DNA of 64,000 bases from Meandrina meandrites. Taxonomy: Eukaryota > Cnidaria > Anthozoa > Scleractinia > Meandrinidae. Position 1 is the stretch's first letter, and each line of letters starts with the position of its first letter. Below are positions 30,201-38,118 of this stretch, piece after piece. Location: NCBI GenBank assembly GCA_963693305.1, contig OY855915.1, forward strand, positions 16,013,284 through 16,077,283, written 5' to 3'. The notes under the pieces are model-generated. The model ran no database searches and had not been told where the DNA came from. It was given only the letters and a program-made list of their open reading frames with translations. The translations under genes and the position numbers were made by a program.

Positions 30201-31475
30201 TGAGGATAAAAAAGACTACGTGGTTCACTACGAAAACTTGAAGTTCTATCTGAAGCAGGGGATGAAACTGAAGCGCGTAAAAAGGGCGCTGGAGTTCGAA
30301 CAAGAGTGTTGGATGGAGCCGTACATTCGGATGAACACAGAATTCAGAAAGCAAGCAAAGATTGACTTTGAAAAGAACTTTTACAAGCTGATGAATAACT
30401 CAGTTTTCGGCAAAACCATGGAGAACCTGCGCAACCGAGTAGACATAAAAATAGTCCGCAGCAATGAAAAAGACAAAATAAGGAAATTGATAGCCAGCCC
30501 TTTGTACGCAAGGCACGTAATATTTACAAACGACCTGGTGGGAATTGACATGCACAAAAGCCGCCTGCTGCTCAACAAGCCGGTCTACACAGGAATGACA
30601 ATCCTTGACAAAAGCAAGATCCTGATGTACGACTTCTTTTACAACCACCTGAAAAAGCAGTACGGTGAGAAATGTGAGCTCCTGTACACGGACACGGACA
30701 GCCTGCTGCTGAAGATAGAAACAGAGGACGTCTACAAAGACATAAAAGCAAATGAAACTTCTATGATACATCAAACTACCCGAAGGAGAATCCGCTCCAC
30801 TCAACAGTGAACAAAAAGGTACTGGGGAAAATGAAAGATGAGTGCGAGGGGACCCCAATAACGGAGTATGCGGGCCTGAGGTCAAAGATGTACTCGGTAA
30901 TGACAGAAGGTGAAAGCAAAATGCGGATAGAAAAAATAAAGAAAGACTTCCCGGAGACGGAAATAAAAGAGTGCAGCTGCGAAGGAAAAAAAGTGCAGGC
31001 AATAATGGCAAAAGACGCAGAGTTGGTCAAAAAAATAATGGCAGAAGACGCAGAGTTGGTCAAAAAAAATGGACATCCGAAAGCAAGAGTGTCGCAATGC
31101 TGTAACATGATAAAAGTTGACGAAATAAACGTAAGAAAAGCGAAAGGCGTGAAAAAGAACGTTGTGAAGAAACAGATAAAGCATGAACAGTACAAGCAGG
31201 TGCTGTTCAGCAAAGAGCAGATGTGGCACGGAATGAACATTTTGCGAAGCGAGGGGCATGAGATCTACGGCATGCATGTAAATAAAATTTCACTGTCCCC
31301 GTTTGATTCAAAGCGCTGGATAGCTGACGACGGCGTAAGTACAAAGGCTTACGGGTACAATAACCAGATGGAAGAAATAGAAGCTTTATTTGCTACTACA
31401 GAAATGGAAGAAATAGAATTAACAAATACAGAAATGGAAGAAATAGAAGAAGCTTTAAAGTCGCTCTGGAGGTAA
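27274..31475 (+). pseudogene. pPolB: Protein-primed DNA polymerase B, frameshifted
   Basis: Replicative polymerase of the Polinton. First frame 27274-30810 (1178 codons), second 30807-31475. Landmarks by residue: CMRCLTRF...HEKYC zinc motif near 320-340; YADFEAL exonuclease motif near 378; an HNH/EndoVII-like CYLCKKP...DHCHMTGKYRG near 565-590; FHNLRGYDAHHL near 615; polymerase motif A MYLDANNLYGWAM near 875; motif B LMNNSVFGK near 1040; motif C YTDTDS near 1140. All catalytic motifs precede the break. An indel near 30755 shifts the frame, and the C-terminal part then continues in the second frame. That part contains an in-frame 33-bp duplication and a Glu-rich repeated tail. Confidence 0.85.
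31005..31070 (+). repeat. Tandem 33-bp in-frame duplication in polymerase tail
   Basis: Units 31005-31037 and 31038-31070 each encode an 11-residue module (MAKDAELVKK-, MAEDAELVKK-). The phase is preserved. A second short repeat, ATGGAAGAAATAGAA, recurs three times at 31368-31452. Confidence 0.8.
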
Positions 31476-32462
31476 TTGTGTGTTTGAAGGCACAACGAGC
31501 AGTTCTTCACGCACAAAACCGCGCTTCGGCCCGTCATGCAAATAGTAGAGAACAGGCTGTTTCGGTTTGGTAAAAGATCGTTCAATGTTGTAAACTTTCA
31601 AAGACCAAATTGGATCAGTGGCTCTTTTCACACCACCTTCAAGCTCGCCAGGTTGGTATAAATATCTAACATTCACAACAGAGGGGAGCTTTTTTTCGCT
31701 GTCTCCAACAGGTCTCAAATATTTTGTTGACGGTATGGAAGTCACATTTTTTTCTTTGATAGCAACTACAGGTTTCTTGTCGATAAGTCTTGTTACTTCA
31801 TTGTTAAGAGCGGCTACAACTTCAGGAAGTCTTTTTACCCACGCCGTGGACCGCTGTCCCTCAGGCATTCGCATTTCAACTGCGTACTGGTGCCCAAACA
31901 AGCGCTCAGCCAGGGTGCGGTTAAAACGTTCAACAATGGCCTGATCACGGTGAATGTCAACTCGCCCACGCCGAATATATGTTTTGTGATTTTCCATTTC
32001 TTTTGTAACAGCGCCCATGAATTCGCGCCCGGGGTCAACCTGCAGCAGTTCAGGCCATTTCAGAGGCGAGCGTTTGTAAATTCTCTTAAAAGCAAGGGCA
32101 ACTTCATCAGAGTTTTTAGAGGTTAAGGGTTCAGCTTCTTTGTAGCGGCTAGCCACGTCGACAACGGTGAGTGCATATTTAAAAACTTTACGTCCGCGGG
32201 GTAGTTTGTCATGCGGCAAAAAAAGAAGATCCGCCTGGTGCACTTTGTTGGGTGTAGGTACGTCGAATTTAGGCCTAGGAATGCGCTTCGGTGCAGGGAG
32301 AAAGATCTGCCAGAGTGCTTGCTTGAACAGCCACTTTTTTGCGGTTTCTTCTGGTATTATCAACTTTGTTGATGATGCAGCTCCGGCTAATTTTTTGATT
32401 GCAGCAAAACCTTTCCAGTAGCCCCCAGGACTATAGTATGTCTTTGCGAGTTTGGCATCCAT
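31455..32462 (-). CDS. Retroviral-type DDE integrase of Polinton
   Basis: 335 residues from ATG 32462. It would insert the element's DNA into the host genome. The catalytic triad is intact: Asp 78 (HQADLLF), Asp 143 (LLQVDPGREF), Glu 178 (IVERFNRT), giving DD35E spacing. A C-terminal stretch (PIWSLKVYNIERSF...YYLHDGPKRGFVREEL) has the chromodomain/SH3-like pattern seen in this integrase group. The 3' end overlaps the polymerase reading frame tail-to-tail by 21 bp. A dyad repeat lies within its N-terminal coding region (32359-32373). Confidence 0.88.
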   Translation of the reverse strand: MDAKLAKTYYSPGGYWKGFAAIKKLAGAASSTKLIIPEETAKKWLFKQALWQIFLPAPKRIPRPKFDVPTPNKVHQADLLFLPHDKLPRGRKVFKYALTVVDVASRYKEAEPLTSKNSDEVALAFKRIYKRSPLKWPELLQVDPGREFMGAVTKEMENHKTYIRRGRVDIHRDQAIVERFNRTLAERLFGHQYAVEMRMPEGQRSTAWVKRLPEVVAALNNEVTRLIDKKPVVAIKEKNVTSIPSTKYLRPVGDSEKKLPSVVNVRYLYQPGELEGGVKRATDPIWSLKVYNIERSFTKPKQPVLYYLHDGPKRGFVREELLVVPSNTQLPPERL

Positions 32463-32499
32463 CTATAAGTAATAAATTAAAAAAGTTTAAAACTCTGGG

Positions 32500-32532
32500 G
32501 TGTAGGGTAGCAACTCAGTTGCTGATACCCCA
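32500..32532 (-). terminator. Hairpin after the 141-residue gene
   Basis: On the minus strand, TGGGGTATC, then AGCAACTGAGTTGCT, then ACCCTACACCCCA form a nested stem directly after the stop at 32533-32535. A comparable stem follows the next gene (33024-33039). May shape the RNA 3' end; inference. Confidence 0.4.
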
Positions 32533-32958
32533 CTAAAGGAAACGGAAGGCAGCGTAGCCCAGAGCAAGAGCTCCAGCGCCCACGAACATGAGTTCACCAT
32601 TTTTCTGCTGCTGGCTTGGTTGATAGAAATCTGAGAACTTGGGCTCATTGGGGGGTATCATTTGTTTGTCAGGGTGCGCCTGGTTATACAGTTTGAAGGC
32701 GTAGTCAGTGTTTGTAAAGTTCTGTTTGGCCTGCTCCTTGATTTGTGTGTTAGTTGCAATCCAGTCGAGAAGTTTGGTACGGTCACGAGAGTATTTGGCG
32801 TAAGCCGCTTGATATGCCTCGAGAGCTTTATCATGTCGTACTTTTTCATCAAGTGCAGCTTTGTCACCTCCACCAAGCGCCCTAGCAAGATAATTGCCGC
32901 CAATAAAAGCAGCAGCATTCAATATAGCTCCACCAGCCATAATCGCGATACTTGCCAT
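32533..32958 (-). CDS. Polinton membrane protein, 141 aa
   Basis: Starts at ATG 32958; the open frame continues 9 nt further only through a TTG. Residues about 2-22 form a hydrophobic segment (IAIMAGGAILNAAAFIGG), the middle is charged and helical (KALEAYQAAYAKYSRDRTK), and the C-terminus (ELMFVGAGALALGYAAFRFL) is a second membrane segment. I do not recognise a functional family; similar small membrane proteins accompany Polinton capsid genes and may sit in an internal virion membrane. A dyad lies 4 nt upstream of the ATG. Confidence 0.7.
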   Translation of the reverse strand: MASIAIMAGGAILNAAAFIGGNYLARALGGGDKAALDEKVRHDKALEAYQAAYAKYSRDRTKLLDWIATNTQIKEQAKQNFTNTDYAFKLYNQAHPDKQMIPPNEPKFSDFYQPSQQQKNGELMFVGAGALALGYAAFRFL

Positions 32959-33023
32959 TGTAATCAACTTTGTTGATAATTATATATCAGAGCAGAGTTT
33001 TTTTCAAATCAAAATCCTGGAGT

Positions 33024-33039
33024 GTGGGGTTTACCCCAC
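33024..33039 (-). terminator. GTGGGGT hairpin after the 73-residue gene
   Basis: Perfect stem GTGGGGT, AA/TT loop, ACCCCAC, directly abutting the stop codon at 33040-33042. Followed on the minus strand by TTTTGATTTGAAAAAAA. Possible 3'-end signal. Confidence 0.4.
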
Positions 33040-33261
33040 TTAGACGCTGGTGGGAAGAATTTTTTGGTCCTCGAGGTACTGTTTGAGCGCAATGCTCCCT
33101 GCCATGACGGCGGTGAACTTCACGTAGTTCATAGCACTGCTGCTGGGGTCAGAAGTAAAATTCTCTTTTACAACCTTTTTTGCGACCCAGCCGATGCCGG
33201 CGGCCAAACCGGTTATAGTAGCAGCATCCATGATTGTTTTAACAAGCTTGTTGTCTGACAT
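33040..33261 (-). CDS. Small Polinton membrane protein, 73 aa
   Basis: ATG at 33261. Two weakly hydrophobic helices: TIMDAATITGLAAGIGWVA (about 9-28) and YVKFTAVMAGSIALKQYL (about 46-62). Unknown function. Runs in the same direction as its neighbours, 63 bp upstream of the 141-residue gene's ATG, and has the TATCAAC-TTT-GTTGATA dyad 4 nt upstream of its start. Confidence 0.6.
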   Translation of the reverse strand: MSDNKLVKTIMDAATITGLAAGIGWVAKKVVKENFTSDPSSSAMNYVKFTAVMAGSIALKQYLEDQKILPTSV

Positions 33262-33315
33262 TATCTATCAACTTTGTTGATATGTATAGAAAAACCTACA
33301 AAAGTTTAAATCAAA

Positions 33316-33471
33316 TTAATTATTTGTCTCTTCTTCCGGGTCATATAATGATTTCTTTATAAGTTCGTATACCGTAAGAAAAACCTTCACGTTGAAGTCG
33401 TACCATATCAGTCCGATACCAACAATGGCCGCGGTTGAGATAAGACCTTGGGGAAGATCAACTTTCTTCAT
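33316..33471 (-). CDS. Very small Polinton membrane protein, 51 aa
   Basis: Reads from ATG 33471 to TAA 33316-33318. The protein begins MKKVDLPQGLI, has one membrane segment (STAAIVGIGLIWYDFNVKVF) and ends with an acidic tail DPEEETNN. It fills the otherwise empty gap between the 73- and 175-residue genes on the same strand and has a clean AT-rich leader, so I judge it real. Function unknown. Confidence 0.55.
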   Translation of the reverse strand: MKKVDLPQGLISTAAIVGIGLIWYDFNVKVFLTVYELIKKSLYDPEEETNN

Positions 33472-33507
33472 TGTATAATATTAATTACAAATATTCAATA
33501 CAAATAT

Positions 33508-34035
33508 TTAATCTAAATGTTTTATACCTCTTTTTAGTGTTGTTCTAACAGGTTGTAGCTCAACACGTGCGGGCTTTTTGCTGAATACGGCCTTGAGCTC
33601 TTCACGTTTGTAATAAATCCCGATTAGTGAAACGACTATGCTAAAAACACCAATCCATTGTGTGGTGCTGAGACTGCTATTATCAACTTTGTTGTTATCT
33701 TCGGTACTCTTTGGTGTAGCAACTAAGTTGCTATCGTCTGCAATAGGCGGGGCTGGCTCAGGTACAGCAACTGTGTTGCTAGGCGGAGCAGCGGCCTTTG
33801 CCTTTGCCTTGTTGTTTGCGATTATAATAGCAGCCTCAGCTGCTGCTTTTTTCTGTTGTTCGCGGGCCTGCCGCGTTTTTTCAGCAGTCGCTTTGCCAGC
33901 AGCCACACGCTTGGGATTTTTTACGCGCTGCGGGGCTGTAGTTGGAGTTGGAGTTGTTGCTTGCTGTGTTATATCGACCTGCGGATTGCAACTTTGTTGC
34001 GAGGTCTCGCTCTGCTCGGATTGTTCGGTTGACAT
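33508..34035 (-). CDS. Polinton basic/Ala-rich protein with C-terminal anchor, 175 aa
   Basis: ATG at 34035. A Gln/Thr-rich N-terminus is followed by a basic Ala/Lys-rich helix (KNPKRVAAGKATAEKTRQAR; about 38-57), then an Asn/Pro linker, a membrane segment (TQWIGVFSIVVSLIGIYY; about 126-143) and a basic tail. Looks like a membrane-anchored nucleic-acid-binding virion component; function inferred. Four dyad repeats fall inside the coding sequence, contributing the linker peptides NNKVDN, NLVATP, NTVAVP and QQSCN. Confidence 0.65.
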   Translation of the reverse strand: MSTEQSEQSETSQQSCNPQVDITQQATTPTPTTAPQRVKNPKRVAAGKATAEKTRQAREQQKKAAAEAAIIIANNKAKAKAAAPPSNTVAVPEPAPPIADDSNLVATPKSTEDNNKVDNSSLSTTQWIGVFSIVVSLIGIYYKREELKAVFSKKPARVELQPVRTTLKRGIKHLD

Positions 34036-34068
34036 TATATGTTAAGCAAATAAAAAATTATTATGCAA

Positions 34069-34650
34069 TTATTCAGAATTTGTCTGCAAATGTTCAGTAT
34101 TTGGTGAGGAATTCTCAGGAATTTCTTCTAATTTTGCTACGTCTTTTGTCTGCAAATGCGAGTTAAAATCAATGTGCTTCGCCGTTATCAAAGCAGCAGA
34201 AATAGGCGCAAGAAATTTCCCATATTTCAAAGAGAGACCGCCGACAAAATCTGTCATTTCTTTGTTAATAATGAAGTCTTCTTTTAGTTCTTTTTTCATG
34301 GCATCAACGTCATCAATTTCAACAACCATTTGCAGGCCTCTTGTCACGAGCGTAAGCAGGCTGTCAACCATGCTTTCGGTTGTCTTGCTGCCAACGAAGG
34401 TTTCATATCTCTTGTAGTACTTTTCAACTTCTTTATCGGTGAAGCGTTTCAACTGCTCATGTGTTAACTGCACGCCGATGGCTTCTTTGGATTTGCCTGT
34501 TGATATAAGCACGGCCAGCTGCTCACGAAGGGCAGGAATGTTAGGAGCAGCAACTAAGTTGCTAGGCACAAGGCTACTATCAGCCGGGCTGCTCGACGGC
34601 TCAGCTTCCAGTAGGTTTATAACATCTGCGAACTCTTGTTCAGCCATCAT
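34069..34650 (-). CDS. Polinton protein of unknown function, about 193 aa
   Basis: Starts at ATG 34650 or 34647 (tandem ATGs). Acidic N-terminus, a region ALREQLAVLISTGKSKEAIG, then predicted helices (LKRFTDKEVEKYYKRYETFV, ESMVDSLLTLVTRGLQMVVE) and a hydrophobic stretch FLAPISAALITAKHI near 150-165. I do not recognise the family. It lies between the packaging ATPase and the 175-residue gene on the same strand, suggesting a morphogenesis role. A dyad overlaps its start codon, and another lies in frame (peptide SNLVAA). Confidence 0.65.
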   Translation of the reverse strand: MMAEQEFADVINLLEAEPSSSPADSSLVPSNLVAAPNIPALREQLAVLISTGKSKEAIGVQLTHEQLKRFTDKEVEKYYKRYETFVGSKTTESMVDSLLTLVTRGLQMVVEIDDVDAMKKELKEDFIINKEMTDFVGGLSLKYGKFLAPISAALITAKHIDFNSHLQTKDVAKLEEIPENSSPNTEHLQTNSE

Positions 34651-34665
34651 CAACTTGTTGATATA

Positions 34666-35298
34666 CTATATACAACTTTTATTTTTTAATTCAAAATTAT
34701 CAAGTTGATATGATAATCCGTAGGGGTGGCGAAGCGAGAACACAAGATAAGAGAACTTCCGCTCTTTCAGCTTTGAAATCAGAGATTTGTACTCATCGTG
34801 GGAGAGTTCGCCGGCGTAATCATCAAATATCGCCTTCGTGGTTTTGGCCGAGGGAGTGTAAAATAGAACGATAGCCGCCGCCTGCTCTCGGAAGGAAGCG
34901 GTGATGCTGGTTAACTTCTGGGTCAGCACCCAAACGCTGATGCTGATATGTCGGCCGGAAAAGGCAAGCTCCACCAGCTGGCCTGTGCGCCCTTTCACAT
35001 CTTTGGAGGCTGCGCAGTCATCAAGGATTATGAGCGTGTTGGTGCCCTCAAACAGCCAGGTCACGACCTTCAACCAACTTTCAACCTCGTGCTGCTTGCA
35101 TATTATTATAAACATTCTTGGATCATTTTCACCAATTCGGTGGTAGGTCTTGTTGTGCGCGAATGTTGGGCAGATAAGCACAATGTAGTCGAACTTGCCG
35201 CGGAAAGAGCCGTAGATCTGGTCAACCACATACTTCGATTTTCCTGAATTCGTCGGCCCCACAATCAGAGCGTTAAAGGGTATCTTGCTCGGATCCAT
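34666..35298 (-). CDS. DNA-packaging ATPase (FtsK/HerA, A32-like)
   Basis: 210 residues from ATG 35298; the frame extends upstream only through a TTG. Walker A is GPTNSGKS (14-21), Walker B LIILDD (89-94), and a sensor-like segment VWVLTQKLTSI follows. In Polintons and related viruses this ATPase pumps DNA into capsids. It lies immediately upstream of the candidate capsid gene (stop of the capsid ORF at 35321), separated by a AGCAAC-TCA-GTTGCT dyad 4 nt before its ATG. All motifs intact. Confidence 0.85.
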   Translation of the reverse strand: MDPSKIPFNALIVGPTNSGKSKYVVDQIYGSFRGKFDYIVLICPTFAHNKTYHRIGENDPRMFIIICKQHEVESWLKVVTWLFEGTNTLIILDDCAASKDVKGRTGQLVELAFSGRHISISVWVLTQKLTSITASFREQAAAIVLFYTPSAKTTKAIFDDYAGELSHDEYKSLISKLKERKFSYLVFSLRHPYGLSYQLDNFELKNKSCI

Positions 35299-35320
35299 CG
35301 TCAGCAACTCAGTTGCTATA

Positions 35321-36574
35321 TTAGTACTGCACAGATTCTAATTGTCTTCCTAATATATTCATCTGCGCGTCACTGATTACGTAAATGTGGCATCTAACAT
35401 TGCCAGAGCCGCTTGCATTCCTCTCGAGCTCCAGCTGTACCCCATCCTTTGTGTTTACAAGTCGCGTGCCGCTTCCGTACATCGAGTGATCAGACATGGA
35501 ACGCAGATCGATCATAACCCCGAACTTGTTTTCTGTATAAAACTTTGTTGCATTCATGTGCTGTGTTTTGTTTTCAGCTTTGAAAAAGAAGCGTTTGACC
35601 TCCTCCCAAATATCAATTCCTTCAAGTCCGTTGTTGTACAGCCTGTTGGGTGAGCTGTTTACTGTGACACTGACTTTCGTCAGGTCTGGGTTTAAGTAAG
35701 TTTCTGCCTGCCTTGCGCCAGCAACATAGGGCTCGACAAACAGTAGCAAGATGCCTTTGAGGGACCTTCTCTGCGAGTTAACTCTGAGATTCAGCCTTGT
35801 GTCTGTGCCTTTGGCAAAGGTAACCACTTCGCCACGCTGAATGTGGTCATATGCAAATTCTTTTCCATTTGTGTACTCGCTGAGGGCTTCACCTGCCAGT
35901 GTTTTGCTTCTTATCATCTCGTACTCCAGCTGGACGTTTGTCAGCTTATATTTTAGCTTCGAGGGGTCTGAGCCTCTGACGACCTTAGAGGCTGGTGCAA
36001 GTGTCAGTTCGAACACTAGATCGTTGTATAGAGCCTGCGGATAAAAGGTTCCGTGGTCGTTCAAAATCTGGTTGTCAAGGCGGATCCTGTATTTGGATCC
36101 GTAAATCCCGTTCAGTTTTTTCTCTGCATCGACGCTTGAGGTCTTCTTATCACCCGCGTTTGAGCGAATTTTGTTGAGGTCCTCACTCTGGATTCCATCT
36201 TGCAGCATGTTGTCGCGCTCCTCCTGCGATAGGAAGAGGTCCTCGAATATCTTGTAAATGTCGTAATCAACTGTGTCCTGCAGGATGGAGCCAGAGTACT
36301 TCACAACAAGTTTTTCAACTAGCGCCCGTCCAACATTGTCGACAAGAAAGTTGTTGGCATGGCCTCCGCTCAAATCGATGTTGAAGCGCAGCGCAAGTGA
36401 GCCGGGAACAATGACCTCGTTTTCATTCAGCTTGGGCACCGAAACATAAAGCGTTTCCCCTGGATTGGCTTCTGTGCGCTCGAAAGTAATTCGTTTCACC
36501 GCGCGCTCCGCTCTTAGAGCGCCTAGAGTTTTCTCACTGCGTGTTGGTCGAAGGTTTTCCTGTACACCGTCCAT
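35321..36574 (-). CDS. Candidate double-jelly-roll major capsid protein
   Basis: 417 residues from ATG 36574 (an upstream TTG is not needed). Probably builds the icosahedral shell. The sequence is beta-rich, with an N-terminal half containing TLYVSVPKLNENEVIVPGSL and a second half with KLTNVQLEYEMIRS, GTDTRLNLRVNSQRRSLKG and a C-terminal CHIYVISDAQMNI strand, the arrangement expected for two jelly rolls. It sits next to the packaging ATPase, as in other Polintons. Recognition is from pattern and context. The 581-residue protein at 37975-39720 is the alternative candidate. Confidence 0.6.
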   Translation of the reverse strand: MDGVQENLRPTRSEKTLGALRAERAVKRITFERTEANPGETLYVSVPKLNENEVIVPGSLALRFNIDLSGGHANNFLVDNVGRALVEKLVVKYSGSILQDTVDYDIYKIFEDLFLSQEERDNMLQDGIQSEDLNKIRSNAGDKKTSSVDAEKKLNGIYGSKYRIRLDNQILNDHGTFYPQALYNDLVFELTLAPASKVVRGSDPSKLKYKLTNVQLEYEMIRSKTLAGEALSEYTNGKEFAYDHIQRGEVVTFAKGTDTRLNLRVNSQRRSLKGILLLFVEPYVAGARQAETYLNPDLTKVSVTVNSSPNRLYNNGLEGIDIWEEVKRFFFKAENKTQHMNATKFYTENKFGVMIDLRSMSDHSMYGSGTRLVNTKDGVQLELERNASGSGNVRCHIYVISDAQMNILGRQLESVQY

Positions 36575-36654
36575 TATTGTAAGAAATATAAAAATGTTCA
36601 ATTAAAATTTCAATTGTAAATATAAAATAACTTCATCAACTTTGTTGATATTCG
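36575..36654. promoter_or_regulatory. Divergent promoter between capsid and coiled-coil genes
   Basis: 80-bp AT-rich gap between two ATGs facing away from each other. It contains the ATCAAC-TTT-GTTGAT dyad at 36635-36649, 5 nt before the plus-strand ATG, and TATAAAATAA at 36621-36630. Confidence 0.55.
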
Positions 36655-38118
36655 ATGGCAGAAGGTGACGAATTTGCTATAGAGCAACCAGATCTTGACA
36701 AGGATCTTGAGAATGATAATAAAGATGATGATCAATATGATTTTAATGTTGATACTGAGATCGACACAACTAAGCCATTTGATCCTAACACAGCGTCCAC
36801 TCCCTACAATAGAGGTGAAAATATTGAAATGCAAACTATGCAGCACGAACAGAGCGGACTTCCAGAAACATCATTAGATGAAATCCCTTCATTAGGCGAC
36901 TTTTCTAATCTATATGACAAACCAGCACTTCTTGAAAGAGCAAAAAATTTTATTAAAAGTAAGTTTCCAAAAGTTAACTTTGCAAAAATGCCCCCAATAA
37001 GTTACGGCAAAAAGTCTGACAATTATAATAAAATCGTTACAATTGGACCAAGGGGTGGTGAGAGTGAAATTTTCAAAAAAGATGGGACACTTCTCAAAAG
37101 TTTCACAGAAAGGTTCAAAAAATCACTTGGTCCAGAAGCTGAATCTCTACTTGCTCAAGACAATGAAGAAATAAGAGAAAACCGGCAGAGCTTAAGAGAA
37201 GCTGAAAAACAACTCAGAGATGCAGAAAAACTTGCCTCTGAGAGAGAAAAAGCCACACAAGAAGTGAAAGATCTGAGAACCAGAATCGATAGAACTCAAG
37301 CCAAGATTGATCAACTTGGGTCAAACGTTGAAAATGAATCAGAATTGCGCGAGCTGCAGCAACGGATAAAAAACTATCAAACAGATTTTGAAAACGCAAA
37401 AAAAGAGGTGGCGGCTCTCGAGAAACAAGCTAAAACCAAAGCCAAAGCACAAAAAAGTGTCGACCAACTTAGAGCAAGCCTGGCCGCCAAAGAGAGCGAA
37501 AGAAACACAATGGAAGCGAGGCCCAACGACACAAGAACGTTGGATGAGCTGAAAGAGCAAGAAGCAGAACTGCAGCGCCAAAATGAGGAAGATCAGGCTG
37601 TTATAGATGATGAAAACGCCTCACCTTCTGATAAACAAGCCGCCGAAGAAAGAGTAGCGGAAAGACAAGAGGAGCTTGCTCGTTTGCAAACGCAGATTGA
37701 TGAAAGAGAAAGAGCGCTTCCACTTCGTGAGAGGGTAAAAGAGATATTTAAAAAATATGGTGTGACCGTTACGGCTATCGTTCTTGCTGCCGGGGTCACG
37801 ATTGGTGCTGTCGTTGGGGCTATTACAAACGCTTTAAAAGCCACAGGTAAAGCGTTGGGAAAAGGTCTGAAAGATATTGGCTCTAAACTCGCATCAATTC
37901 TTCCAGGTTTTATTGGCTCAATTGTTAGCTTTCTTTTCAAAGCCGCCGGTCAAGCTATCGGCTTTCAAGAAGCGTTAGCGCATAACGGCGTAAATCAAAG
38001 CCGCAACACCTACCGCGGCAACAGCAATAGCTACTTTGTTATTTTCGTGCGATTCACCCATCACCCCAGTTCCAACTGCATTTGCAGGCTGAGGTGTTTT
38101 ATCTTCAGGCGCAGTTGA
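36655..38118 (+). CDS. Polinton coiled-coil membrane protein, C-terminus probably lost
   Basis: 487 residues. An acidic N-terminus (about 1-80), a segment around YGKKSDNYNKIVTIGPRGGE, a long coiled coil rich in Glu/Lys/Gln (about 150-350, heptad-like), then hydrophobic Gly/Ala-rich segments (VTVTAIVLAAGVTIGAVVGA; LASILPGFIGSIVSFLFKAA). After GQAIGF at about 37965 the frame runs into the antisense of the converging gene, giving about 50 residues with no protein-like character. The natural C-terminal end therefore seems replaced by readthrough. Function unknown; possibly virion membrane or scaffold. Confidence 0.6.
   Translation: MAEGDEFAIEQPDLDKDLENDNKDDDQYDFNVDTEIDTTKPFDPNTASTPYNRGENIEMQTMQHEQSGLPETSLDEIPSLGDFSNLYDKPALLERAKNFIKSKFPKVNFAKMPPISYGKKSDNYNKIVTIGPRGGESEIFKKDGTLLKSFTERFKKSLGPEAESLLAQDNEEIRENRQSLREAEKQLRDAEKLASEREKATQEVKDLRTRIDRTQAKIDQLGSNVENESELRELQQRIKNYQTDFENAKKEVAALEKQAKTKAKAQKSVDQLRASLAAKESERNTMEARPNDTRTLDELKEQEAELQRQNEEDQAVIDDENASPSDKQAAEERVAERQEELARLQTQIDERERALPLRERVKEIFKKYGVTVTAIVLAAGVTIGAVVGAITNALKATGKALGKGLKDIGSKLASILPGFIGSIVSFLFKAAGQAIGFQEALAHNGVNQSRNTYRGNSNSYFVIFVRFTHHPSSNCICRLRCFIFRRS

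Larger units (their letters stand above)
32359..36649. promoter_or_regulatory. Family of short dyads, core CAAC-NNN-GTTG
   Basis: Twelve copies of a small inverted repeat occur in 4.3 kb. ATCAAC-TTT-GTTGAT type: 32359-32373, 32963-32977, 33266-33282, 34649-34662 (2-base spacer), 36635-36649, and the looser 33684-33694. AGCAAC-NNN-GTTGCT type: 32509-32523, 33717-33733, 33766-33780, 34549-34563, 35303-35317, and the shorter 33988-34000. Five copies lie 1-5 nt upstream of (or touching) an ATG; the others are inside coding sequence or between genes. I saw no full copies elsewhere in the element. Role unknown. Confidence 0.75.

Noticed and set aside
29713..30354. 213-codon antisense frame inside the polymerase gene
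   Set aside because: Shadow of a strongly coding strand; no start context and low-complexity composition.
33684..34000. CRISPR-like spaced repeats
   Set aside because: The short dyads are irregularly spaced, partly coding, and the context is a eukaryotic transposon.
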